A stretch of 64,000 nucleotides of DNA, taken from Hyphomonas atlantica corrig. Its GTDB lineage: Bacteria; Pseudomonadota; Alphaproteobacteria; Caulobacterales; Hyphomonadaceae. The stretch covers positions 1 through 64,000 of the forward strand of contig NZ_AWFH01000004.1 in NCBI RefSeq assembly GCF_000682715.1, written 5' to 3'. Both the position numbers and the translations under genes were made by a program. Numbering within the stretch: the stretch's first letter is position 1; the number at the start of each line of letters is the position of its first letter. The notes under the pieces are model-generated. The model did no database searches. It was given only the letters and a program-made list of their open reading frames with translations, and was not told the DNA's origin. This document shows positions 1 through 6,138 of the stretch, piece after piece.

Positions 1-31
1 ATTATGGAGCAGACTCACCATAAATGGTGAC
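1..31 (+). repeat. Left terminal inverted repeat of the transposon
   Basis: Thirty-one bases, identical to the reverse complement of 4018-4048. It begins ATTATGGAGCAGACTCACC and contains one copy of the TCACC-N6-GGTGA dyad at 15-30. Confidence 0.88.
15..30. promoter_or_regulatory. Dyad operator-like site 1 (in left end)
   Basis: TCACC-ATAAAT-GGTGA, one of five copies of the same 16-bp dyad in the transposon. It lies inside the terminal inverted repeat, 27 bp (centre to centre) from site 2. Confidence 0.6.
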
Positions 32-41
32 TTGATTTCCC

Positions 42-57
42 TCACCTTTTATGGTGA
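42..57. promoter_or_regulatory. Dyad operator-like site 2 (before first passenger gene)
   Basis: TCACC-TTTTAT-GGTGA. The right half-site GGTGA ends nine bases before the ATG at 67 and is the only Shine-Dalgarno-like sequence there. A protein bound to the DNA would block transcription start-up, and the same bases may serve in ribosome binding. Confidence 0.6.
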
Positions 58-66
58 TAGTCCGTC

Positions 67-540
67 ATGGAACAAGAAATCAGATACGACCGTCCGAACA
101 CCGTGTCTGGCCTCATCGCCAAACACAAAGAGCTTACCCAACTTCGCGACTGGCACAAAGCTGAGATCAAGCGGCTAAATGCTGGAATAGATCAGATTGC
201 GGCGGTCATCACGTTGTTTGACCCGTCCGCTGAAACGGAGGCCGCTAAGGAATTTGCGGAAAAAAGGAAACCAGCACGCCGAACCGGTATAAAGCGCTTT
301 CTTCTAGCTACATTGCGCGAAGCTTCCGAGCCGATGACCTCTCGCCAGCTTGCCGAACTATGGGCGCGGGAGCGTGACATGGGCGACGATCGCCAAACCA
401 TCAACAAAGCTCGAAGTAGCGTCACCTACGCGATAAAGGACTCTATAAAGCAGGGGCTCGTTGAGTGCGCGGGCCAGACTACTGACCACGGGGCATACGG
501 GCCTTACAAATTGTGGAAAGTAAAAGAAGGCGACGACTAG
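67..540 (+). CDS. Passenger protein: coiled coil plus winged-helix-like domain, unknown function
   Basis: 157 residues. Roughly residues 12-55 are a charged heptad-like segment ending in a VITLFDP motif, typical of a recurring alphaproteobacterial hypothetical family. Residues 70-155 contain a basic stretch (KRKPARRTGIKRF) followed by a helix-turn-helix/winged-helix-like pattern (MTSRQLAELWARER... INKARSSVTYAIKDSIKQGLVE), so DNA binding is plausible but inferred. The gene starts right inside the left end of the transposon, and the only ribosome-binding-like sequence is the GGTGA half of dyad site 2. I do not recognise a named function. It could be a transposition accessory protein or a regulator. 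Confidence 0.75.
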   Translation: MEQEIRYDRPNTVSGLIAKHKELTQLRDWHKAEIKRLNAGIDQIAAVITLFDPSAETEAAKEFAEKRKPARRTGIKRFLLATLREASEPMTSRQLAELWARERDMGDDRQTINKARSSVTYAIKDSIKQGLVECAGQTTDHGAYGPYKLWKVKEGDD

Positions 541-558
541 CGTCGCCCTCCTCTGTTG

Positions 559-750
559 CTACGCCATCGGGAAGTCCGGTGGCAGACTCATTGCTGGCGG
601 AATGTCGGGACAGATGCGCCCCTTCATAACGTCCGCAATGCGGCCCTGGTTGATCTGAAAGTACGACGCGATCCGCGCATAGTTGTACTTTTTCAACCTA
701 GCCAACTTGATCACCGGAACCATGTCCGGAGTTACCTTACGGTCTTTCAT
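559..750 (-). CDS. Small HTH-like passenger protein
   Basis: 63 residues from the ATG at 750, chosen because an AAAGGAAGG ribosome-binding sequence lies just upstream; a longer reading to 828 has no such site. The core (VPVIKLARLKKYNYARIASY followed by FQINQGRIADVMKGR) looks like a compact helix-turn-helix in which the second helix begins INQGRI. Small proteins of this pattern occur as uncharacterised genes in many proteobacteria. The end is proline-rich. It converges on the gene at 67-540. DNA binding is inferred from the pattern only. Confidence 0.6.
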   Translation of the reverse strand: MKDRKVTPDMVPVIKLARLKKYNYARIASYFQINQGRIADVMKGRICPDIPPAMSLPPDFPMA

Positions 751-828
751 AACCTTCCTTTCTGAAGGCTGCGACCGATCAGCGGGTTGACGGATTCGAA
801 AGAATGAATCACATACAACGTACTGCAC

Positions 829-991
829 TGTGATGTCCGCTGAGCGGTCATCTGTTGCGCTTCGAGACCATTCTCGGAGCGGGTGGAGCCGGGGCGCAAG
901 GCCCCGACCCCTGCCGCCCTAGTGGCGACTGCTGACGCAAACGGGTGGCTAGACCCGAGAGCACCAGGAAGCGGTCGTCATATGGGTTCCA
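829..991. other. Gene-free spacer inside the transposon
   Basis: No convincing gene. It contains a short GC-rich hairpin, GGGGC-GCAA-GGCCCC (about 893-907), with no following T-run. It may end transcription of the P63C gene that stops at 992, but this is weak. Confidence 0.35.
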
Positions 992-2011
992 TCAGTCGTC
1001 GTCCTCCAAATCATCGAACAGGTCGAGGTTCATAGCGCCGTGGGGATCCGCAGCACTAGGGAACGCTTTGTAGAAGTTCCTTTCGAATTGCCTCTTGTTG
1101 CTGGACAACCTGCCAATTGCAACGACTTGCCAAATATGCGCTCGTAACGCTGGCATGCCCACTTCATCACTTAGGAACTGGAACAGCTTATAGCGCCGTC
1201 CACCATTGGCGTAGATGACTGGATTTTTCTGCTCTAACTCCTCAAGGATTGCGCCGTTAGATGAGGCGAGCGGCTTATAGATGTATTTCCGGATCAGTTT
1301 GCCGAAGAATTTCGGATGCTTTGTAGATTTTGGGTTCAGGCGTTTCAGGCCGTAGATCTGATAGAAGGCTTCAAAAAGCTCGTTCGGGAACTCTTGTTCC
1401 CAACGGGCATACTCGTGCCGAATGAACTGTAGCCATAGTTCCCGGTACTCGTCCTTACGCTTATCCTCGATGAAGCCCGTTGCTTCATCGACTAGTGCGA
1501 TGATACCAATTTTAGCCGCAGCTCGGAGGATAATCTCAGCCTGATAGGCCAAAAACTGTTGAGAGGGGTGGAGCTGCGTTCGTCCAACCATCAACGCATC
1601 GCATAGATCAATCAGCACAGTGGCCTCATAGCCATGCGCCGGATCCCCGTTTAGTGGCTTGAAAACAATCGGGTTATCAATCTTTTCGCGAAGTTCTAGT
1701 GGGATAATGGATCCCAAGGATTTCCGGGAAAGCGTCTTCATCAGGGCGTTTCCGCCATCTGACTTCAAGCCAATCGCGCGTGCCATAGCTCGTTTGTGGA
1801 TCAGTCGCCTCCTGTCCTTGAGGACATAACAGTCGATCTCAATTTCACCGATGCGTAGGGAGCCTGCCGAGTTAGCCTCTGGCATCTTCCCCACGTCTTC
1901 AGGCTTTGCCCAACGGGCTTTAGCAGCAGCGCGCGCGATCTCAGAACGTCGGCTAACCGAAAGCGCAGCGGTACGAGCAAGGCCGCCCTTCTGTTGAGGA
2001 GTTTCAGTCAT
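992..2011 (-). CDS. P63C-domain protein (passenger)
   Basis: 339 residues from the ATG at 2011 (GGAAG upstream). The N-terminal ~40 residues are Ala/Arg-rich (GGLARTAALSVSRRSEIARAAAKARWAKP), an arrangement often seen in front of P63C domains. The C-terminal half (FIRHEYARWEQEFPNELFEAFYQIYGL, KHPKFFGKLIRKYIY, then NGGRRYKLFQFL and HIWQVV) matches the P63C domain, a module of phage and mobile-element proteins whose biochemical role is unknown. The acidic tail DLFDDLEDDD is notable. It lies downstream of the transposase on the same strand, but a tandem repeat at 2050-2080 suggests its own control. Confidence 0.75.
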   Translation of the reverse strand: MTETPQQKGGLARTAALSVSRRSEIARAAAKARWAKPEDVGKMPEANSAGSLRIGEIEIDCYVLKDRRRLIHKRAMARAIGLKSDGGNALMKTLSRKSLGSIIPLELREKIDNPIVFKPLNGDPAHGYEATVLIDLCDALMVGRTQLHPSQQFLAYQAEIILRAAAKIGIIALVDEATGFIEDKRKDEYRELWLQFIRHEYARWEQEFPNELFEAFYQIYGLKRLNPKSTKHPKFFGKLIRKYIYKPLASSNGAILEELEQKNPVIYANGGRRYKLFQFLSDEVGMPALRAHIWQVVAIGRLSSNKRQFERNFYKAFPSAADPHGAMNLDLFDDLEDDD

Positions 2012-2049
2012 ATCAGCTTCCAGCAAGCACCCGAATAAGAACAACCCCC

Positions 2050-2080
2050 GCATGCATGCAGGAGTCGCAGCATGCATGCA
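2050..2080. promoter_or_regulatory. Tandem 11-bp palindromic repeat before P63C gene
   Basis: GCATGCATGCA occurs twice (2050-2060 and 2070-2080), separated by nine bases, so the copies repeat every 20 bp, about two helical turns. It lies 39 bp upstream of the P63C start, in the gap after the transposase stop. This is what a double operator for a cooperative DNA-binding protein would look like. Confidence 0.5.
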
Positions 2081-2096
2081 AGCATTTTTTTCCGCT

Positions 2097-3059
2097 CTAT
2101 GCTTGCTGGCGCTGCCAGTATCCACACCACACGTCAGACTTTGGTGCGATAGCCGCTGCACTCACTATCATGGCAAACTGCGAGCCATTGGCGACGCGGC
2201 GGGCATCCTCGCGCCATGCCATCTCGCCAGCATAGGCGGCGAGGTACTTGCCAGCGATATGGTGGTGAGTGCCGATCTCGGCGCGGCGAACGCGGCTAAA
2301 GAAGCTCTCAGCTTGGTTGGTGCATGCGCCATCCAGTGAGTAAGCCTTCTGGTGATTGATCCGCTTTATCGGGAAGTGAGCCGCCAGCTTGTCCCAATGC
2401 GAAGCCTCGTCAGCGTGGACAGTCGCGCCAGTGGCAACGTTCGCTTTGGCGGCAGCGACGCCTTCCGCTTCAGATACGCCCACATGCGTCAGGGTACGGC
2501 CGCCACGTTCACGCATGACAACAACGACTTGGCGCTTGCCAGACTGGTGGATTTTCTTGCGGCGGTCCTTGCGATCTTCGCGCTTGTTGGCAGGCTTTAC
2601 GTAGCCACCGAAATAAGCGCCATCGACCTCAACGTCTCCACTGAGCGCGCCAGCGTCACGGGCAAGCCCTATCGCTTCACGGCATTTGTGTAGCAGCACG
2701 AAGGCGGTCTTGTAATCAATATCCAAATCGCGGGACAGTTGGAGTGCGGAATATCCTTTTGCGCCATTGGTGAAGATGGCAATCGCGCCGAGAATGTCGC
2801 GGATGCTCAGCTTGCGGCTGTGAAAGATCGTGCCGCTGGTCCGGCTGAACTGCTTTGAACAGCCCTTGCACTTCCAGACTGGACGGCTCTTAAGGTTGTA
2901 GTGCTCAAGGCAGCCGCACTCAGGGCAGACCGGCTCACCATCTGTGTCCGCCCAGCGGATCATGCGGAAGGCCTTCTCGGCATCCTGGTCCGACATGCGG
3001 AGGATTTTCGCCAGTGAAAGCGTCTTTGCTGCGGGAGAGAGAAGGAAGTGCTGAGCCAT
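2097..3059 (-). CDS. IS1595-family (ISXO2-like) transposase
   Basis: 320 residues, full length for the family. Residues 45-67 are a zinc ribbon (CPEC ... CKGC). An ISXO2-like catalytic domain follows: Asp146 in VEVDGAYFGG, Asp217 in VHADEASHWD, and Asn248/Glu251 in TNQAESFFSR, consistent with the DDN-type active site known for this family. A basic linker (KPANKREDRKDRRKK) follows the first Asp. The ATG at 3059 was chosen because the family begins just before the zinc ribbon; longer in-frame readings run through the dyad operators. The GGTGA half of dyad site 3 lies seven bases upstream of the ATG and may serve as ribosome-binding site. It is divergent from the DUF6471 gene. Confidence 0.92.
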   Translation of the reverse strand: MAQHFLLSPAAKTLSLAKILRMSDQDAEKAFRMIRWADTDGEPVCPECGCLEHYNLKSRPVWKCKGCSKQFSRTSGTIFHSRKLSIRDILGAIAIFTNGAKGYSALQLSRDLDIDYKTAFVLLHKCREAIGLARDAGALSGDVEVDGAYFGGYVKPANKREDRKDRRKKIHQSGKRQVVVVMRERGGRTLTHVGVSEAEGVAAAKANVATGATVHADEASHWDKLAAHFPIKRINHQKAYSLDGACTNQAESFFSRVRRAEIGTHHHIAGKYLAAYAGEMAWREDARRVANGSQFAMIVSAAAIAPKSDVWCGYWQRQQA

Positions 3060-3066
3060 TTCGTAA

Positions 3067-3082
3067 TCACCATTTTTGGTGA
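3067..3082. promoter_or_regulatory. Dyad operator-like site 3 (transposase start)
   Basis: TCACC-ATTTTT-GGTGA in the 97-bp gap between the transposase and DUF6471 starts. One half-site overlaps the probable ribosome-binding position of the transposase. Confidence 0.6.
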
Positions 3083-3124
3083 TTTGAATATGGCCATTTA
3101 CGGAATCGCCGTCAAGTGGTATTT

Positions 3125-3140
3125 TCACCGAAAATGGTGA
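3125..3140. promoter_or_regulatory. Dyad operator-like site 4 (DUF6471 side)
   Basis: TCACC-GAAAAT-GGTGA, 58 bp centre to centre from site 3 and just upstream of the GGAGG (3148-3152) of the DUF6471 gene. The pair could control both divergent genes. Confidence 0.6.
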
Positions 3141-3156
3141 TTTGTTTGGAGGTCCC

Positions 3157-3417
3157 ATGACACTGGTAAAGTCGAGCCCGCCACCCAAGGCGCAACCGCG
3201 CAAGGATGCCCCCATTAATGCAGAGTACCAGGAGAAGGCAAAGGCCCTGCTTCGCGACATGATCGAAGGGGATTACGCCATGCTCGCTGAAAAGCTGAAT
3301 GCTATGGGTATAGAGATAACCGCTCGCGGGCTGGAGAACAAAATTAGTCGCGGCGGGTTTTCGGCCGCATTTCTTCTCCAGTGCCGAGATGCTCTTGGCC
3401 TGCAGGTCATAAGGTGA
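3157..3417 (+). CDS. DUF6471 HTH-like protein, candidate repressor of the transposon
   Basis: 86 residues from the ATG at 3157; GGAGG lies at 3148-3152. The body (residues about 22-84) reads as a compact five-helix HTH: YQEKAKALLRDM, then YAMLAEKLNAMG, ITARGLENKISRGGF and LLQCRDALGL. The motif LENKISRG-F is the hallmark of DUF6471. The family has no established function, but its resemblance to XRE-type helix-turn-helix proteins is clear by eye. Because it is divergent from the transposase and flanked by dyads 3 and 4, I infer that it is an autoregulatory repressor that may also bind the copies in the transposon ends. Confidence 0.8.
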   Translation: MTLVKSSPPPKAQPRKDAPINAEYQEKAKALLRDMIEGDYAMLAEKLNAMGIEITARGLENKISRGGFSAAFLLQCRDALGLQVIR

Positions 3418-3458
3418 AGGTCTGGACTCTGCGGTTGAATTAAGCGTCACTTGCAGTT

Positions 3459-3491
3459 GAGCCCGCGCTGATTCGTGGTCAGGGCGGGCTC
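3459..3491 (+). terminator. Hairpin after DUF6471 gene
   Basis: GAGCCCGC (3459-3466) pairs with GCGGGCTC (3484-3491) across a 17-base loop. No good T-run follows, so terminator activity is uncertain. Confidence 0.35.
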
Positions 3492-3504
3492 TGTCTGTAA
3501 CCCC

Positions 3505-3568
3505 GGAAGGGGCTTGGTGTGCACAGGTTATTCGTGGATTGTAACGCCTGACTCGTCAAGCCCCCTCC
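3505..3568 (+). promoter_or_regulatory. Leader with two mutually exclusive hairpins before the Cas2-like gene
   Basis: Bases 3501-3512 can fold as CCCC-GGAA-GGGG. Alternatively 3505-3516 (GGAAGGGGCTTG) can pair with 3557-3568 (CAAGCCCCCTCC), 11 of 12 positions. The two folds share the GGGG and exclude each other, as in attenuators. The downstream stem ends 20 bases before the ATG at 3589 and leaves the AGGAAAGG ribosome-binding site free. Confidence 0.35.
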
Positions 3569-3588
3569 AAGCAGGAAAGGGCCAACAC

Positions 3589-3870
3589 ATGGCCATATAT
3601 CTGATTGCTTACGATCTTCGCAACGAAACGGGATCACACGATTACCAGCCTCTCTGGGATCGATTGGAAGAGCTCGATTGTCACAAGACCCAATATTCAG
3701 TCTGGTTGGGAAACTTCAGCAATTCGGCAAAGGAAGTGCATGATCACCTCAAAACCTATATGGACGATGACGACCGCCTGATGGTGAGCGAGTTCACCAA
3801 GTATCATTGGTATTCCAACGCCATCGGCGGAACTAATGAATGGCTGAAGAAAAATCCCCCTCAGCGGTAG
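3589..3870 (+). CDS. Solitary Cas2-like / VapD-like small protein (passenger)
   Basis: 93 residues; ATG at 3589 with AGGAAAGG upstream. It opens with the Cas2-type first strand and acidic residue (MAIYLIAYDLRNE), followed by a helix (YQPLWDRLEELDC), a second strand with the TQYSVWLG pattern and a later strand MVSEFTKYHWYS. This fits the small ferredoxin-like fold shared by Cas2 and VapD-type mRNA interferases and their relatives. No Cas1, repeats or spacers are nearby, so it is not part of a CRISPR adaptation module. Asp9 is kept where Cas2 nucleases have their metal-binding Asp, but activity cannot be judged from sequence. It may be a toxin-like nuclease or a structural accessory of the transposon. 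Confidence 0.7.
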   Translation: MAIYLIAYDLRNETGSHDYQPLWDRLEELDCHKTQYSVWLGNFSNSAKEVHDHLKTYMDDDDRLMVSEFTKYHWYSNAIGGTNEWLKKNPPQR

Positions 3871-3955
3871 GTCTGCGAGCACCCCTTGATACCTCTCCGA
3901 TCTTGATCGATATGCCGAGCGCCTTGGCCATGATGTGCAGAATATAGTTTCTCAT
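3833..3955 (-). CDS. Possible 40-residue protein, unknown
   Basis: An ATG at 3955 is preceded by GGAGAG four bases upstream, and the frame stays open to 3833, overlapping the 3' end of the Cas2-like gene on the other strand. The product begins MRNYILHIMAKALGISIKIG and ends in a basic/acidic tail. It would be a very small accessory gene at the transposon's right end. It could be chance, and the support is the ribosome-binding site alone. Confidence 0.28.
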   Translation of the reverse strand: MRNYILHIMAKALGISIKIGEVSRGARRPTAEGDFSSAIH

Positions 3956-3971
3956 TTCACTCTCCATACTG

Positions 3972-3994
3972 AGGCCCGGCACCATGCTGGGCCT
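3972..3994 (+). terminator. Hairpin near the right transposon end
   Basis: AGGCCCGGC (3972-3980) pairs with GCTGGGCCT (3986-3994), eight of nine positions plus a G-T pair, with a five-base loop. There is no T-run. It could stop read-through from the Cas2-like gene into the flank, or from host DNA into the element. Confidence 0.35.
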
Positions 3995-4017
3995 TGAAGT
4001 TCCATAAATTACAAGTG

Positions 4018-4048
4018 GTCACCATTTATGGTGAGTCTGCTCCATAAT
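4018..4048 (-). repeat. Right terminal inverted repeat of the transposon
   Basis: Perfect inverted copy of bases 1-31, ending in GTCTGCTCCATAAT. It carries a dyad copy at 4019-4034. The host sequence resumes at 4049 with GCCGCAGG. Confidence 0.88.
4019..4034. promoter_or_regulatory. Dyad operator-like site 5 (in right end)
   Basis: TCACC-ATTTAT-GGTGA, inside the right terminal inverted repeat and the mirror image of site 1. Confidence 0.6.
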
Positions 4049-4192
4049 GCCGCAGGACCGTACACCTCCCGCAAAGCCCATCCTGTCCCTGACCCCACAA
4101 CCAGAACGGCACCTGATCCGGCTCCTGTGAGGGCAGAGGGAGAGTATGGGACGCGCGGGTATCAGACGGATTGGGGGCGGTAACTTGCCGTC

Positions 4193-4349
4193 GTCACCCC
4201 CGATGGCACAGCCATCAGGGGGCCCATCTCCGGACGGCGCGGCAGGAAATCCGGGGCATGGAAGAGACTGAATCCCCTGAACCGTGCAGGACGCACTCGT
4301 CGCATCTTTCAGAGATGGGCCCCCAGACCGCTGGCGCGGTCGGGGTGAC
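4193..4349. repeat. Paired palindromic repeat (BIME-like), copy 1
   Basis: Two inward-facing copies of a ~43-base imperfect palindrome: 4193-4236 (GTCACCCCCGATGG ... GGGCCCATCTCCGGACG) and, inverted, 4307-4349 (TTTCAGAGATGGGCCC ... GGGGTGAC). Each copy can form a hairpin. The same pair, with a similar ~70-base middle, recurs at 4722-4881 on the other side of the GIY-YIG gene. The rest of 4049-4373 shows no gene that I can support. Confidence 0.75.
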
Positions 4350-4373
4350 GCCAAAGAGGGTAAACCGTGTTCC

Positions 4374-4676
4374 CTACCCCGTAATCTCGAACCACAAATC
4401 CTTCCAATCGGGATTGCGTTCCGTGATCAGATTGATCTTGTTTTTCCGGCGATAGGATTTCAGGGATTTTTCGCGAGCAATCGCTGTGCTGATCTCATCA
4501 TGCAACTCATACCAGACGAGCGTCTTGCACCCATACTTCTGCGTGAACCCGCCGAAAATGCCTTCACGGTGTTGCCAGACACGCTGGACAAGGTGGGACG
4601 TAACCCCGGTGTAGAGCGCGCCCTGCTTGCGATTGGCCATCATGTAGACGGCAATTATGCGGTCCTCATTGGCCAT
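4374..4676 (-). CDS. Small GIY-YIG nuclease family protein
   Basis: 100 residues, the normal length of the YhbQ/UPF0213-type GIY-YIG proteins. Visible core: VYMMAN (residues 10-15, Tyr11), LYTGVT (21-26), Arg32 in LVQRVWQH, His36, and the metal-binding Glu69 in AREKSLK. All expected catalytic positions are present. These stand-alone domains cut or nick DNA, but their cellular role is poorly known. The gene sits between two copies of a paired palindromic repeat, suggesting that gene and repeats travel together or that the nuclease acts on such structures. Both are inferences. Confidence 0.88.
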   Translation of the reverse strand: MANEDRIIAVYMMANRKQGALYTGVTSHLVQRVWQHREGIFGGFTQKYGCKTLVWYELHDEISTAIAREKSLKSYRRKNKINLITERNPDWKDLWFEITG

Positions 4677-4721
4677 GCCCAGCCCCCTTCCCCAACCTCC
4701 CTACACAATAACAAAGGTCGC

Positions 4722-4881
4722 GTCATTCCCGATGGCCGCAGGCCATCTGGGAACCCATCTCTGAACGAAATGACAGAGTACGCCATGTAATGTGTGGGGA
4801 AACCCGCACGCCCCCCGCACCGGACGCACCCGGTCGCCGCGTTCAGAGATGGGCCCCCAGACGCTGCGCGTCGGGGGTGAC
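4722..4881. repeat. Paired palindromic repeat (BIME-like), copy 2
   Basis: Same architecture as 4193-4349: 4722-4767 (GTCATTCCCGATGG ... GGGAACCCATCTCTGAACG) faces 4841-4881 (GTTCAGAGATGGGCCC ... GGGGGTGAC). The unit continues a little outside the pair (GTGACGCC followed by a GA-rich stretch in both copies). The rest of 4677-4995 shows no gene. Confidence 0.75.
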
Positions 4882-4995
4882 GCCAGGAGGGGAGGAAATG
4901 CGTAGGGCGGGTCATGACCCGCCATGCCGCGAGAACGGACGGAGGGTTACACTTAGCTAACCGGCCCTTCTGCGAAGGCTGAGCATTGCATTGCT

Positions 4996-6036
4996 TCATT
5001 TTGCAAAGCCTTTAACTTTCGTTCTGAAATTCAGAGAATTCGTCTGCAGCCTCAATCCACCACATTCAAAGTCCTTCAGTATACCGAAGAACGGTCGAGC
5101 GCTTGGGTTTGAATAAAGCAAGTGAATGTTTTCTTGCTGGACCTGTTTCATTTTTTCCCTTTGGTTCCGAGAAAGAGAATTGATCCACTTGGGCTCAAAG
5201 AAAATGTTCTCAGAGTGCTCAAGACCAAGCTGAAACACAAACTCCTGCAATGCTGACCGAGCAAATTTGAAACGCTTCACAACTGGAGCAACAATTCGCT
5301 CGGCCCCTTTCTTCCAAGCAAAAATGAATTGGCTCCCTCCTTCCACAGGTATTACTCCAATCACACATCCATCCTCAGAAGCATCAGCCTGATGGTCAAC
5401 CTCATGGTACTGAGGGAAAAATTTGAAGTTTGTTGCAGCCAAATATGCGAAAGGAAGACGCTTTGGAAAGGTTATGCTTGCATACTTTATTCTGGAGAAA
5501 TCCTGTGAGTTGATCAATTTCCGCTGGGCCATGAATGCTGCGTGGTTATCCCTTAATCCAAGAAGGGTACCATACTCCATTGCGCGTTTTTCAATACTGG
5601 GTAAACCAGCATCATCTAAAATCTCGTATGAGTCGAAGATCGCCAAGTTTCGTGACTTCTTGAAAAGTTCTTGAGCGGTAGCCCTAAACATATAGAGCGC
5701 TATGTTCTCTGGCGTCACGTCGAGTCGATTGCTGTCTATTGGCTTAAATATGTCACGATCATGGTCTTTGCAGAACCCTTTGAAACAAGAGGCTAACCTT
5801 ACCGTCATGGGGCGCTCTTCAAGGAAGTCTTGCTCAGTACTTGAGACCATATTCATCCCAAAACGGATCACTTCGGAATCATTGGCTATCAGCTTCAAAT
5901 TTGCTGCAGAAATAGAGTGTGAATTTACTGCAGCACCATTGCATTCATCAAAAAGTGACAGCACGCAAAGCGAGTTGTTGTCGAACCTCCTAATCACTCT
6001 CTTATAGTGATTGGACAGCTCGAATAAGCGCTGCAT
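4996..6036 (-). CDS. Uncharacterised protein with Cys/His motifs, AT-richer than its neighbours
   Basis: 346 residues; ATG at 6036 with GAGGTGA upstream. Two motif blocks stand out: Cys24, Cys32 and His40 in CNGAAVNSHSISAANL, and Cys84, Cys89 and His92 in SCFKGFCKDHDRDIFKPI. Spaced Cys/His pairs of this type often build a treble-clef or HNH-like zinc site, and the pattern GFC-x2-HD-x2-IF-x-PI recurs in uncharacterised bacterial proteins. The remaining ~240 residues show no domain I know. No signal peptide or membrane segment is seen. The gene has visibly lower GC than the genes after 6.1 kb and lies beside the transposon and the GIY-YIG repeats, pointing to horizontal transfer. A defence or toxin role is possible but unproven. 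Confidence 0.75.
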   Translation of the reverse strand: MQRLFELSNHYKRVIRRFDNNSLCVLSLFDECNGAAVNSHSISAANLKLIANDSEVIRFGMNMVSSTEQDFLEERPMTVRLASCFKGFCKDHDRDIFKPIDSNRLDVTPENIALYMFRATAQELFKKSRNLAIFDSYEILDDAGLPSIEKRAMEYGTLLGLRDNHAAFMAQRKLINSQDFSRIKYASITFPKRLPFAYLAATNFKFFPQYHEVDHQADASEDGCVIGVIPVEGGSQFIFAWKKGAERIVAPVVKRFKFARSALQEFVFQLGLEHSENIFFEPKWINSLSRNQREKMKQVQQENIHLLYSNPSARPFFGILKDFECGGLRLQTNSLNFRTKVKGFAK

Positions 6037-6138
6037 GTTTCACCTCAGGCACGACTCATTGAAATCATAGATCAATATTTGTGTTCACCAAAGATATTCG
6101 ATCGATTCGCTATAAAGGCATGTGGTTTGGATTCACCC

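Larger units (their letters stand above)
1..4048. mobile_element. IS1595-family transposon with passenger genes
   Basis: The first 31 bases and the reverse complement of 4018-4048 are identical, giving perfect terminal inverted repeats about 4.05 kb apart. Between them lies an intact ISXO2/IS1595-type transposase and at least five passenger genes, so this is an IS with cargo rather than a minimal element. IS1595-family elements with passenger genes are known. The left flank is outside the window, so the target-site duplication cannot be checked, and the inverted repeat could in principle extend further left. The first base outside on the right is at 4049. Every gene inside looks full length, so the element may still be active. 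Confidence 0.85.

Noticed and set aside
556-765. Plus-strand frame over the small HTH-like gene
   Set aside because: The minus-strand frame has a good ribosome-binding site and a recognisable helical pattern; this one has neither.
992-2011. A prophage remnant suggested by the P63C domain
   Set aside because: No other phage gene is near, and the gene lies between the transposon ends, which explains its presence.
3589-3870. A CRISPR-Cas or casposon system at the left end
   Set aside because: Only a Cas2-like gene is present. There is no Cas1, no effector, and no regularly spaced direct repeats nearby.
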